DNA of 31,742 nt. Source: CANHCC01 sp040381555 (GTDB taxonomy: Bacteria; Bacteroidota; Bacteroidia; J057; RFSG01). The DNA lies in NCBI GenBank assembly GCA_040381555.1, contig JBEIHC010000020.1, positions 1 through 31,742 of the forward strand. The letters are read 5' to 3'. The notes beneath the pieces were generated by a model that worked only from the letters and a program-made list of their open reading frames with translations, made no database searches and was not told the DNA's origin. The position numbers were made by a program, and so were the translations under genes. Positions 7,181 through 15,438 of the stretch are shown piece by piece (the first letter of the stretch is position 1; the number at the start of each line of letters is the position of its first letter).

Positions 7181-8317
7181 CTACCGAACTGTCCGGTCCT
7201 TCCAAGAATATTTCCCAAGATTTCCCGCCATACCCGCCCATAATATATAGGGAATATGCAGTATCTGCTCAGGTAAAAACCACCGAAGTAATTTCTGCTG
7301 CCCAAAGAATTTACTGGCAGAATGAAGAATGAGAAATTCCGGAATGATTTTCAGGCCGAGGACAATTAGGAGAAACTGCAGGGGAACCAATCCAGAGAGT
7401 ACTCCAATTAGAACTAAGGGAATCCCCAAAATTGCCAGATAAATAAGACTCATCGTAAGGGTAATGCTCGAATTTTTATAGTGCGTACTCTTACTTACCC
7501 AGCGAATTCTTTGATTTACAAATTGTCTAAAAGTAGTAGAGGGAGCAGTACGAACTATTGCCCGAGCATCTTTTTGAAAGATAACTTCATATTGAGTCAG
7601 AGAGTGAATTTTATGCATTAACAACTCATCATCACCGGAAGCGATATGATCAATTCCCTCAAAACCATTTACCTCAAAAAAAGCTTTTTTGCGATAAGCT
7701 AAATTAGCACCATTACACATATTCGGGCTTTCGCGAAGCATACTTCCAGCTCCAATTGCAATTAAACCTGAAAACTCTAATGCTTGAAATTGTTGAAACC
7801 AGGATCCATTATCCCACATACAAACAGGACCAGATACGAGTCCTGTATGAGCGTTAAAAGCAGAAGTCATACTTCGAATCCAATGGATTCCTGCACGGCA
7901 ATCAGCATCGGTAGTAATAATAATTTCACCTGTTGCCAACTGAATGGCTTGAGAAATAGCGGCCTTCTTATAGGCTGTACCCTCGGGTTTTTGAAGTGGG
8001 ATTAATTTCCAGTTAGAACGCTTTTGAACTCTTTCAAGACACAATTCTTCTGTCTGATCATCTGAATGATCATTAATTATAATGACTTGAATTTTGGAAG
8101 CAGGATAGTCCTGAATCAAAATATCGTCCAATAGCGCGCCGATATATTTTTCTTCGTTGCGTGCCGGAATAAGAATAGTAACAGAGGGGAGTTTATCGTC
8201 GTGTTGAATAAAATTCGATACAGGAAATTTAAAGGTAAAATAATAATAATTCAGTAGTAAGTATACTCCATAGAAGAGCATGCAAGCAGCGAAAAAAAAC
8301 ACTAGAAAATAAATCAT
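7181..8317 (-). CDS. Family 2 glycosyltransferase, membrane-bound
   Basis: 378 residues. There is one N-terminal membrane anchor (about 2-25) and then a GT-A domain with VTILIPARNEEKYI, VIIINDHSDD, the metal-binding TTDADC and the acceptor-site ASGDDELLM. The processive-type QRIRW motif follows at about residues 265-269. Two or more hydrophobic segments at the C-terminus (about 290-365) place it in the inner membrane with the active site in the cytoplasm. It should transfer a sugar from an NDP-sugar to a lipid or polysaccharide. The D,D,D,QxxRW set is shared with cellulose/chitin/hyaluronan synthases and many envelope glycosyltransferases. It is translationally coupled to the flippase-like gene upstream by a 4-base overlap. 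Confidence 0.87.
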   Translation of the reverse strand: MIYFLVFFFAACMLFYGVYLLLNYYYFTFKFPVSNFIQHDDKLPSVTILIPARNEEKYIGALLDDILIQDYPASKIQVIIINDHSDDQTEELCLERVQKRSNWKLIPLQKPEGTAYKKAAISQAIQLATGEIIITTDADCRAGIHWIRSMTSAFNAHTGLVSGPVCMWDNGSWFQQFQALEFSGLIAIGAGSMLRESPNMCNGANLAYRKKAFFEVNGFEGIDHIASGDDELLMHKIHSLTQYEVIFQKDARAIVRTAPSTTFRQFVNQRIRWVSKSTHYKNSSITLTMSLIYLAILGIPLVLIGVLSGLVPLQFLLIVLGLKIIPEFLILHSASKFFGQQKLLRWFLPEQILHIPYILWAGMAGNLGKYSWKDRTVR

Positions 8318-9273
8318 GAATTTTTCTTTCCGAAGAATTTTAAGCGAGGCAAAAACACGAGTCCGAAAACGGAGGGAAGGGCAATATTAAATAGATACAA
8401 AAGAAAAGTTGAATTAAAAGAGATGGAGGGGTCTGCCACTTGAAATTGCTCCATCACATAAACGGCGATACCTTCTCGCACGCCTAATTCGGATAAAGCG
8501 ATACTAGGGGCAAAAGATTTTAACAAATAAATTAACAGAATCATCCACACTGCCAATAAAACACCTTTATCGTATCCAAATGCATATAACAACAGTACAA
8601 ACTGAAAGGTAAATACAGAATAGCGAATGGCTGCCAAGCTGAGGACTTTTCCAAACAATCCAGGTTGAAGTTTTTCTAGCGTGACTTGAGCAATTCTCAA
8701 GTACTTATAATGGCGATACTTTCCCAAAATTTTAATTAATTTATTTCGAGAAAATGCCAACAATATCAAGAGAGCATTCACTATAAATACAAGCCCAATT
8801 AAGGACAATTTTATTTCACTGGAAAAATCTGAGATAAACCAGATAAATCCCAATAGGGCAAAAGAACCCATCCAAACGGTTATCATCATTTGACATACAC
8901 GATCAATAAAAGTAACGATGACAGCTTCTAACCGTTTACCGGGAGGGAGCATAAATACTCTTCCTCCATATTCTCCAATTCTATTTGGGGTAAAGATTCC
9001 AGTAGTCATTCCTGCAAGAATGGCACCAAAAGATTGCTCGAAAGAAAGTTTGGGATAAAAAGTCCGAACCATCAATCGCCACTTTTGTGCACCTAACCCT
9101 AAATTCAAGGGCACTAAAACAAGAGATAGCAATGCAGGCAATACGGCAATTTGAGTGATATCTTTTAATTGATATCCTGTTTCTGTAAGCTTATGAGTCA
9201 GATAATAGAGTACTGCAGCACTGATGCTGATTTTCAAAGACCAGGAAAATAGTTGTCTGGCCGAGATTTTCAT
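8314..9273 (-). CDS. Flippase-like membrane protein (UPF0104/AglD family)
   Basis: 319 residues, mostly membrane-spanning with about 8 hydrophobic segments. It resembles the lysylphosphatidylglycerol synthase transmembrane region/UPF0104 family. Typical features are the early KWRLMV segment, the loop GIFTPNRIGEYGGR (about 110-123), the following FIDRVCQM helix, and LSELGVREGIAVYV near the C-terminus. Family members are thought to act with glycosyltransferases on lipid-linked sugars or to move lipids across the membrane. The substrate here is unknown. It is coupled by 4-base overlaps to the beta-CASP gene before it and the glycosyltransferase gene after it, which supports an envelope-glycan role. 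Confidence 0.85.
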   Translation of the reverse strand: MKISARQLFSWSLKISISAAVLYYLTHKLTETGYQLKDITQIAVLPALLSLVLVPLNLGLGAQKWRLMVRTFYPKLSFEQSFGAILAGMTTGIFTPNRIGEYGGRVFMLPPGKRLEAVIVTFIDRVCQMMITVWMGSFALLGFIWFISDFSSEIKLSLIGLVFIVNALLILLAFSRNKLIKILGKYRHYKYLRIAQVTLEKLQPGLFGKVLSLAAIRYSVFTFQFVLLLYAFGYDKGVLLAVWMILLIYLLKSFAPSIALSELGVREGIAVYVMEQFQVADPSISFNSTFLLYLFNIALPSVFGLVFLPRLKFFGKKNS

Positions 9274-10673
9274 GCTAAATAAAAAGAATCATTTCTAGAA
9301 GGAATTTCAATATTTTTAAATCCTTTTTGAACCCAGGCATCTTTATAAATTACCATTTCATCGTATTCTCCATGGACAAGAAATACTTTTTTCAATTGAG
9401 TAGGTTGTTGATTTTTCAGAAATTCAAACATTTCGCGTTGATCTCCATGAGCACTATAGGCATCCAAAACGATTACATTTGCACGAACCGGTAATTCTTC
9501 TCCAAATATCATAATGGTATCCGCTCCTGCACGAAGTCTGCCACCAATAGTATTGGGAGTACAATACCCCACAATTAACACCGTATTGTCAGCATTCGAG
9601 ATATTATTCCGGATATGGTGTTTAATTCTTCCTGCTTCAATCATTCCGGAAGCACTTAAAATAATACAAGGACCGGTTTTAGTATTTAAGGATTTCGATT
9701 CATTTACATCGCGGACATAATGTAACTGACTAAACCCAAAGGGATCAGAATCCTTTTGCAGATATCTGGTTAATTCAGCATCAAAGCATTCTGGGTGCAT
9801 CCGAAAAATATCGGTAGCATTTACAGCTAGTGGGCTATCCACATAGACAGGAATTGGGGGCAATAATCCAAGATGATTGAGGCGATCTAAGGAATATATA
9901 ATTTCCTGTGTTCTTCCTACTGAGAATGCCGGAATAATTAATTTTCCAGCTTTACGAACACAAGCTTCTGTGACGATTTCCAATAATTTCTCCTCCGCCT
10001 CAGGACCCAACTCATGGAATCTACTTCCATAAGTAGATTCGCAAATAAGATAATCCAATGGAGGCATGGGAACTGGGTTATGAAGTATTACCCGATCCTC
10101 TCGTCCTATATCTCCAGTGAATCCGAGCGCAAATTCTTTATTCCCTTCTTTTATTTTGAGCGTAACGGAAGCAGAGCCTAATAAATGTCCGGCATCTTTA
10201 AAACAAAAAGAGATATCGGAAGTCAGATTAAACCATTTTTCATATCCTACGGTAACGAAAGCATTCATACAAGGGGCAACATCTTCCGTTTCATACAAGG
10301 GGTTTACCAAGGGTTTGCGCAGTTTTTCCCGACGGACATTTTCATATTCAGCATCTTTTTCCTGAATATGGGCTGAATCTAGCAGCATAATAGCAGCCAA
10401 GTCTCTAGTTGCAGGGGTGCTAAAAATGGGGCCCTCAAATCCTTCTTTTACGAGTCGGGGCAACAATCCACAATGGTCAATGTGTGCATGTGAGAGAATA
10501 ACGAAATCGATTTCGGATGGAGGAACAGGCCAAGATTGGTTGGGTTCTTCAAAACCATGTTTATTACCTTGGTACAAACCACAATCGAGAAGAATTTTCT
10601 TTCCTCCCTCTGTTTCCAGTAAATGTAAACTTCCGGTTACTTCTCTAGCGGCACCCCAAAATGTAATTTTCAT
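9270..10673 (-). CDS. Metallo-beta-lactamase/beta-CASP RNase-like protein
   Basis: 467 residues. The N-terminal metallo-beta-lactamase core has the zinc motif HAHIDH at 62-67 and later ligands in DAGHLLGS and GFTGDIG. The beta-CASP insert (about 220-370) includes PAFSVGRTQE, YVDSPLA and SASGMIEAGRIKHHI. It ends with the metallo-beta-lactamase RMMBL segment ANVIVLDAYSAHGDQ and KKVFLVHGEYD. This architecture is that of RNA-processing exo/endonucleases related to CPSF-73. Cytoplasmic, with RNA as the likely substrate. It is the first gene of the three-gene minus-strand operon. Its start is only 50 bases from the divergent ruvC frame. A TAACTTTT box (10681-10688, minus strand) lies upstream. Confidence 0.9.
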   Translation of the reverse strand: MKITFWGAAREVTGSLHLLETEGGKKILLDCGLYQGNKHGFEEPNQSWPVPPSEIDFVILSHAHIDHCGLLPRLVKEGFEGPIFSTPATRDLAAIMLLDSAHIQEKDAEYENVRREKLRKPLVNPLYETEDVAPCMNAFVTVGYEKWFNLTSDISFCFKDAGHLLGSASVTLKIKEGNKEFALGFTGDIGREDRVILHNPVPMPPLDYLICESTYGSRFHELGPEAEEKLLEIVTEACVRKAGKLIIPAFSVGRTQEIIYSLDRLNHLGLLPPIPVYVDSPLAVNATDIFRMHPECFDAELTRYLQKDSDPFGFSQLHYVRDVNESKSLNTKTGPCIILSASGMIEAGRIKHHIRNNISNADNTVLIVGYCTPNTIGGRLRAGADTIMIFGEELPVRANVIVLDAYSAHGDQREMFEFLKNQQPTQLKKVFLVHGEYDEMVIYKDAWVQKGFKNIEIPSRNDSFYLA

Positions 10674-10723
10674 TTTTGATAAAAGTTATAAACCTAATTT
10701 AGACCTGGAAATTCTTTCCTGCT

Positions 10724-11368
10724 TTGACTACCTTTGCAAAACGCAAAGATACGCTTATCAAACCAATTCAAAATTCTCGAATTATTTTGGGGGTAGACCC
10801 GGGAACGATTCTAACGGGCTATGGAATAATTCGGGTACAAGGAAATCGTATTGAAGTACTGGCTTTTGGCTCTATCCAATTAGGGCGTCAAAAAACAGAC
10901 AATCCCGCGAAGTTAAAAATCATTTTCGAACGACTATCCGGACTTATCAGAGAATTTGAAGTGGAGGAATTATCCATTGAGGCGCCATTCTTTGGGAAGA
11001 ACATCCAATCGATGCTTAAATTAGGTAGGGCACAAGGGGTTGCCATGGCAGCAGCACTTTCTCAGGGATTAGAAGTGCATGAGTATGCGCCGAGGAAAAT
11101 CAAGCAGGCAATTACAGGAAATGGAAATTCTAGTAAAGAACAGGTATTGAAGATGTTAGAGACCATTTTAACGATCCGGATTGAAGAGAAATACTTAGAT
11201 GCATCGGATGGATTAGCCGCGGCGGTTTGTCATCATTTTCAGAAAGGGAAGACCACAACAGGATCAGGGGGAAAGAAAACTACCACTGTAAGTAAATCTG
11301 GGAAAGCTTCTAAAACATCTAACTGGGAGCAATTTTTAAAAGAGAATCCGTCACGAATAAAAAAATAA
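10724..11368 (+). CDS. ruvC: Holliday junction resolvase RuvC
   Basis: Endonuclease that cuts Holliday junctions with RuvAB. Catalytic residues match the family: D25 in GVDPGT, E86 in SIEAPFFG, and D159 and D162 in LDASDGLAAAVCHH. Residue numbers are counted from TTG at 10724. The resolvase core ends near residue 173. It is followed by a low-complexity K/T/S/G tail of about 25 residues and a terminal NWEQFLKENPSRIKK segment. The start is uncertain, because no ATG occurs upstream of the first beta strand. TTG at 10724 precedes the TACCTTTG promoter box at 10729, so the true start is probably a non-ATG codon between about 10745 and 10787. The gene converges on the MacB-like permease gene. Confidence 0.92.
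   Translation: MTTFAKRKDTLIKPIQNSRIILGVDPGTILTGYGIIRVQGNRIEVLAFGSIQLGRQKTDNPAKLKIIFERLSGLIREFEVEELSIEAPFFGKNIQSMLKLGRAQGVAMAAALSQGLEVHEYAPRKIKQAITGNGNSSKEQVLKMLETILTIRIEEKYLDASDGLAAAVCHHFQKGKTTTGSGGKKTTTVSKSGKASKTSNWEQFLKENPSRIKK
10729..10736 (+). promoter_or_regulatory. Bacteroidota -7 box TACCTTTG, ruvC promoter
   Basis: Exact TAnnTTTG match in the 50-base gap between the divergent beta-CASP gene and ruvC. Transcription from it would begin near 10743, downstream of the TTG that opens the reading frame. This argues for a later start codon in ruvC. No convincing -33 TTG is seen. Confidence 0.55.
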
Positions 11369-11378
11369 ATCGTCTTTG

Positions 11379-11391
11379 GTTTAGGGTAAAC
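11379..11391. repeat. Single mini-hairpin GTTTAGGGTAAAC
   Basis: One isolated copy of the hairpin found in array A (read on its minus strand): a 5-bp perfect stem with a GGG loop. It lies in the 28-base gap between the converging ruvC and permease genes. It may act as a compact bidirectional 3'-end structure, or it may be a seed copy of the repeat family. It has no T-tract. Confidence 0.7.
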
Positions 11392-11396
11392 GGAAA

Positions 11397-12638
11397 TTAC
11401 TCGTGTCTCAAAGCGTCAATTGGGTCAAGCAAGGAGGCCTTTCTAGCAGGATAAATCCCGGAAGCGAGCCCAACAACGAGACAAATACTTACGCCTAAAA
11501 TCATCCATTCCCAGGGAGCGATAAAGGGGCTATTCAGAAATATTCCAATCACATTTCCGATTCCAATACCCAGAATAATTCCTAACAAACCTCCTAACTG
11601 GCAAATGACCAAAGCTTCAGTTAAAAATTGGAGGAGGATATTTTTTTGAGTAGCACCGAGGGCTTTGCGAATCCCGATTTCGCGCGTTCGTTCAGTTACG
11701 GATACTAACATAATATTCATCAAACCAATAGAAGCGCCGATTAGGGTAATGATGGCAATAGAAATAGCTGCAATTCTGAGCGCGATCAAACTATCGAGTA
11801 GAGAGTTGACGAAAGTATCACTTTTGGCGACAGAAAAATCTTCTTCATCCCCTGGCTTCATACCTCGAATAATTCTAAACCGGCCAATAGCCTCATCGAT
11901 TATTTCTGCCATGAGTTCAGGATTTTTCACATAAACGCTCAAGCCAAAAGAAAGTCCGCGGGTATTATAATCTTTCATTGCTGCGGTAACGGGGATACAA
12001 ATTATTTTGTCCCCCCCGGAACCAAAAGAAGCGCCCTTAGGCTGATACACTCCAATGACCGTATACCTAGAACCATCCACTAAAATTTCTTTACCTAATG
12101 CATTGGAATAGGGGAATAGTGTTTGTTTCACTTCAGCCCCAATAACAGCTACCGGTTTTGCGAGTTCGACATCGCTGCGGCTGATAGCGCGACCTTCAGC
12201 CGGCGTGAAGCTTTCGGTGAGGAGAAAATTTTCATCAACCCCTTTTAGATCTAAGTTGTTATTGGAAGTATAATTGAGATACCTAGCTTTGGCGGCAAAA
12301 TTCACCTGAAAAGAAACACTTACCTGAGCCTCTTGAGCAAAAGCTTTTTTAAAGGTGGCAGCCTGAGCATAGGTAATTTCAGGCATAGGTTTTTTGCGTG
12401 CTTTACGAGAACCTCCGGAAGTTATTTTAACTGTAGATTCGTAGTTCTGAATTTTGAAGGTATTGGACCCAAGTGTGCTAAAGCTACTTTGAAGTGAGCC
12501 TCGAATTCCTTCAATAGCAGTAAGTACGCCCACTATTGCCATAATTCCAAACGCAATAATCAGAATAGTCAAAAAAGCCCGCAACCGATTGGAACGAACG
12601 GAACGAAGGGATTCGGAAATATTTTCTTGCAGGTTCAA
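11397..12638 (-). CDS. MacB/FtsX-type ABC transporter permease
   Basis: About 413 residues. The N-terminal membrane segment comes directly after the conserved NLQENISESLRSVRSNRLRA region. A large periplasmic MacB_PCD-like domain (about 45-275) with AVIGAEV and YTVIGVYQPKG follows. Three C-terminal membrane helices form the FtsX domain with TERTREIGIRKALGA. This type works with a MacB/LolD-like ATPase in export of lipoproteins, peptides or drugs, or in mechanotransmission. The ATPase is not adjacent. The frame opens at TTG 12657-12659, but that TTG is the end of the promoter box TATCTTTG. TTG at 12636-12638 (NLQENI...) is the more likely start, and no ATG is available. Start confidence is low, identity confidence high. 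Confidence 0.85.
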   Translation of the reverse strand: MNLQENISESLRSVRSNRLRAFLTILIIAFGIMAIVGVLTAIEGIRGSLQSSFSTLGSNTFKIQNYESTVKITSGGSRKARKKPMPEITYAQAATFKKAFAQEAQVSVSFQVNFAAKARYLNYTSNNNLDLKGVDENFLLTESFTPAEGRAISRSDVELAKPVAVIGAEVKQTLFPYSNALGKEILVDGSRYTVIGVYQPKGASFGSGGDKIICIPVTAAMKDYNTRGLSFGLSVYVKNPELMAEIIDEAIGRFRIIRGMKPGDEEDFSVAKSDTFVNSLLDSLIALRIAAISIAIITLIGASIGLMNIMLVSVTERTREIGIRKALGATQKNILLQFLTEALVICQLGGLLGIILGIGIGNVIGIFLNSPFIAPWEWMILGVSICLVVGLASGIYPARKASLLDPIDALRHE

Positions 12639-12656
12639 AATGAGTCTCGCTTGGCA

Positions 12657-12664
12657 CAAAGATA
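12657..12664 (-). promoter_or_regulatory. Bacteroidota -7 box TATCTTTG, permease promoter
   Basis: Exact TAnnTTTG match on the minus strand, 18 bases before the proposed TTG start of the MacB-like permease. The box overlaps the first TTG of the open frame, which makes that TTG an unlikely start codon. Confidence 0.55.
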
Positions 12665-12872
12665 CAGCCCTAAACGCTTACTTTATCTATTATTCCGACG
12701 AGTTGAAATATTCAAATGCCCGTAAAATGAAATTCCCCTTAAAATATTGGGTTTTTACCCACAAGAAACACGATTTTCCACAAGGAAAAACGATTAAAAT
12801 TCTGTATTTTTACAGGATAAATCTCCTGAAGGAGCAAAGAAATTTTCACATCAAAAATAGTTAGTTAGCCTA

Positions 12873-15398
12873 ATGTCAGAACAGGACAAAATCATTATCA
12901 AAGGAATTGAAGAGGAAATGAAAACCGCCTATATAGATTATTCTATGTCGGTAATTGTTTCAAGAGCTTTGCCAGATGTTCGGGATGGACTCAAACCAGT
13001 TCATCGCCGTGTTTTATATGGCATGTCTCAATTGGGATTAGCGAGCAACCGGGCCTATAAAAAATCTGCCCGTATTGTGGGAGAAGTTTTAGGGAAGTAT
13101 CACCCCCATGGCGATACTGCCGTTTACGACACCTTGGTTCGTATGGCTCAGGAATGGTCCTTGCGCTATCCTTTGGTTGACGGACAAGGCAACTTTGGTT
13201 CTGTTGATGGAGATAGTCCTGCTGCAATGCGTTATACAGAAGCCCGATTGCGCAAAGTAGCGGAGGAAATGCTGGAAGATTTAGACAAAAACACCGTTGA
13301 TTTCCGTCCCAACTTTGATGATTCTGACTCTGAGCCCTCTGTACTACCGGCAAAGATTCCCAATCTATTAGTGAATGGTGCATCCGGAATTGCGGTAGGA
13401 ATGGCGACCAATATGGCTCCTCATAATTTGAGAGAAGCCTGCAATGCGGTAATTGCCTACATTGACAACAAAGCCATTACCATTGAAGAATTAATCGAGA
13501 AGCATATAAAGGCTCCCGATTTTCCAACAGGAGGAATTATTTATGGATACGAAGGAGTACGCGAGGCTTTCTTAACCGGAAGAGGAAGGGTGGTCATTCG
13601 CGCAGTTGCAGAGATTGAAGAAAAGAATGGCCGGGAGAGAATCATCATCACGGAGATTCCTTACCAGGTAAATAAAGCGATGATGCTTGAGAAAATTGCT
13701 CAGGCAATGAATGAGAAAAAAATTGAGGGCATCTCTGACTTCAATGATGAATCTGACCGGGATGGAATGCGCATTGTATTTGAAATTCGCAAAGATGCCA
13801 TGGCGAGTGTGGTACTAAACCAATTATACAAGCATTCTGCCTTACAAACTTCCTTTGGAGTAAACAATGTGGCACTGGTAAAAGGTCGCCCCATGATGTT
13901 GAATCTAAAGGATATGGTTCAGCATTTTGTAGAGCATAGACATGAGGTAGTGGTTCGGAGAACACAATTCGAACTGGATGAAGCACTGAAACGCGCGCAT
14001 ATCTTGGAAGGGTTGATCATTGCCCTAGATAATTTAGATGCAGTAATTTCACTGATTCGTAATTCGAAGACTCCAGAATTAGCAAGAGAAGGATTAATTA
14101 CCCAATTCGGCCTAAGTGAAATTCAGGCTAAAGCAATTCTCGACATGAGATTGCAAAGGCTAACAGGCCTTGAAATGGATAAAATCCGGGAAGAATATCA
14201 AGAGCTCTTAAAGAAAATCGAACATTACAATGAGGTGCTTTCCAATGAAGAATTGAGAATGAGCATCATCAAAGAAGAACTGATAGAAATCAAGGAAAAA
14301 TATGGAGATGAAAGACGCACCAAAATAGAATACTCTGGAGAGGACTTCTCTATGGAGGACATGATTGCGGACGAGGAAGTCATTATCACCATTAGTCATG
14401 AAGGCTACATTAAGCGAACCCCATCAATAGAGTACAGAACGCAAAGCAGAGGAGGAGTTGGTGCCAAAGGTGCCGGCACGAAGGAATCTGATTTTGTGGA
14501 ACATGTATTCGTCGCGACCAATCACAACTATCTATTATTCTTCACAGAAATGGGTCGATGTTTTTGGAAACGCGTGTATGAGCTTCCTGAAGGAAACAAA
14601 GCGACGAAAGGGAGAGCCATTCAGAATCTGATTCAAATTCCAAAAGAAGACAAGATTAAAGCATTCATGAATGTGACCAGTCTAACAGATAAAGAATATT
14701 TAGAGGGCCACTCTGTCGTTATGATTACCCGCAAAGGAACGATTAAGAAAACTTCTTTGGAAGCTTATAGTCGTCCGCGTCAGAATGGAATCAATGCCAT
14801 TAATATTGTCGAAGGAGATGAGCTCATAGAAGCCAAACTAACGAATGGTAATAGTGCAATTCTAATTGGAATTCGTTCTGGCCGTGCAATTCGTTTCCCT
14901 GAAAACACAGTTCGTGACATGGGTAGAAATGCTACCGGCGTCCGTGCCATTTCATTAGACAAAGAGAATGATGCAGTAGTTGGAATGGTTATTGTCAATG
15001 ATGCGGAGAACACCGATATATTGGTAGTTTCTGAGAATGGTTTTGGAAAAAGATCCCCAGTAAGTGAATATAGAATTACCAACAGGGGCGGCAAGGGTGT
15101 TAAAACCATCCAGATTACGGAGAAGACAGGTTCATTGATTGCTATTCGCGAAGTTTCAGATACGGATGATTTAATGATTATGACACGAGAAGGAATCACA
15201 ATCCGTATGCCAGTTGAAGAAATTCGTGAAGCAGGCAGAGCTACCCAGGGCGTGCGATTGATTCGTTTGAGAGATTCTGATTCTATTGCTTCCATTACTC
15301 GAATAGCGGAAAGAGAAGCAACGGAAGAGGAAGGTTCAATTGAGGAAATCAATCCTGAGAATCCTTCTGAAGAATCCGGCACAGTATCTGCTGAATAA
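12873..15398 (+). CDS. gyrA: DNA gyrase subunit A
   Basis: 841 residues of the type II topoisomerase subunit that breaks and rejoins DNA. The catalytic tyrosine is Y121 in AAMRYTEARL. The quinolone-resistance region reads HPHGDTAVYDT. Position 82 is Thr (E. coli Ser83) and position 86 is Asp (E. coli Asp87). Thr here is common in wild-type enzymes of other phyla and by itself does not indicate resistance. The C-terminal beta-pinwheel begins near 500. The GyrA box is QSRGGVG (524-530), which departs from the QRRGGKG consensus at two positions. The last 25 residues are an acidic Glu/Ser-rich tail. A TATTTTTA box (12805-12812) near the TAnnTTTG consensus is a possible promoter. gyrB is not in the window. 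Confidence 0.96.
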   Translation: MSEQDKIIIKGIEEEMKTAYIDYSMSVIVSRALPDVRDGLKPVHRRVLYGMSQLGLASNRAYKKSARIVGEVLGKYHPHGDTAVYDTLVRMAQEWSLRYPLVDGQGNFGSVDGDSPAAMRYTEARLRKVAEEMLEDLDKNTVDFRPNFDDSDSEPSVLPAKIPNLLVNGASGIAVGMATNMAPHNLREACNAVIAYIDNKAITIEELIEKHIKAPDFPTGGIIYGYEGVREAFLTGRGRVVIRAVAEIEEKNGRERIIITEIPYQVNKAMMLEKIAQAMNEKKIEGISDFNDESDRDGMRIVFEIRKDAMASVVLNQLYKHSALQTSFGVNNVALVKGRPMMLNLKDMVQHFVEHRHEVVVRRTQFELDEALKRAHILEGLIIALDNLDAVISLIRNSKTPELAREGLITQFGLSEIQAKAILDMRLQRLTGLEMDKIREEYQELLKKIEHYNEVLSNEELRMSIIKEELIEIKEKYGDERRTKIEYSGEDFSMEDMIADEEVIITISHEGYIKRTPSIEYRTQSRGGVGAKGAGTKESDFVEHVFVATNHNYLLFFTEMGRCFWKRVYELPEGNKATKGRAIQNLIQIPKEDKIKAFMNVTSLTDKEYLEGHSVVMITRKGTIKKTSLEAYSRPRQNGINAINIVEGDELIEAKLTNGNSAILIGIRSGRAIRFPENTVRDMGRNATGVRAISLDKENDAVVGMVIVNDAENTDILVVSENGFGKRSPVSEYRITNRGGKGVKTIQITEKTGSLIAIREVSDTDDLMIMTREGITIRMPVEEIREAGRATQGVRLIRLRDSDSIASITRIAEREATEEEGSIEEINPENPSEESGTVSAE

Positions 15399-15438
15399 CA
15401 TCCATTCAATCATTTAATCACTAAATTCAGTTTACATC

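Noticed and set aside
10417..10854. Plus-strand open frame across the start of the beta-CASP gene
   Set aside because: It is antisense to a clear metallo-beta-lactamase gene and also overlaps ruvC; its translation has no recognisable features.
12955..13125. Quinolone-resistance mutation in GyrA (Thr at the Ser83 position)
   Set aside because: Thr at this position is a common wild-type state outside enterobacteria and the neighbouring Asp is intact.
14780..15409. Long open frame antisense to gyrA (209 codons)
   Set aside because: It lies entirely across the gyrA 3' end, resembles no known protein and is explained by gyrA codon use on the other strand.
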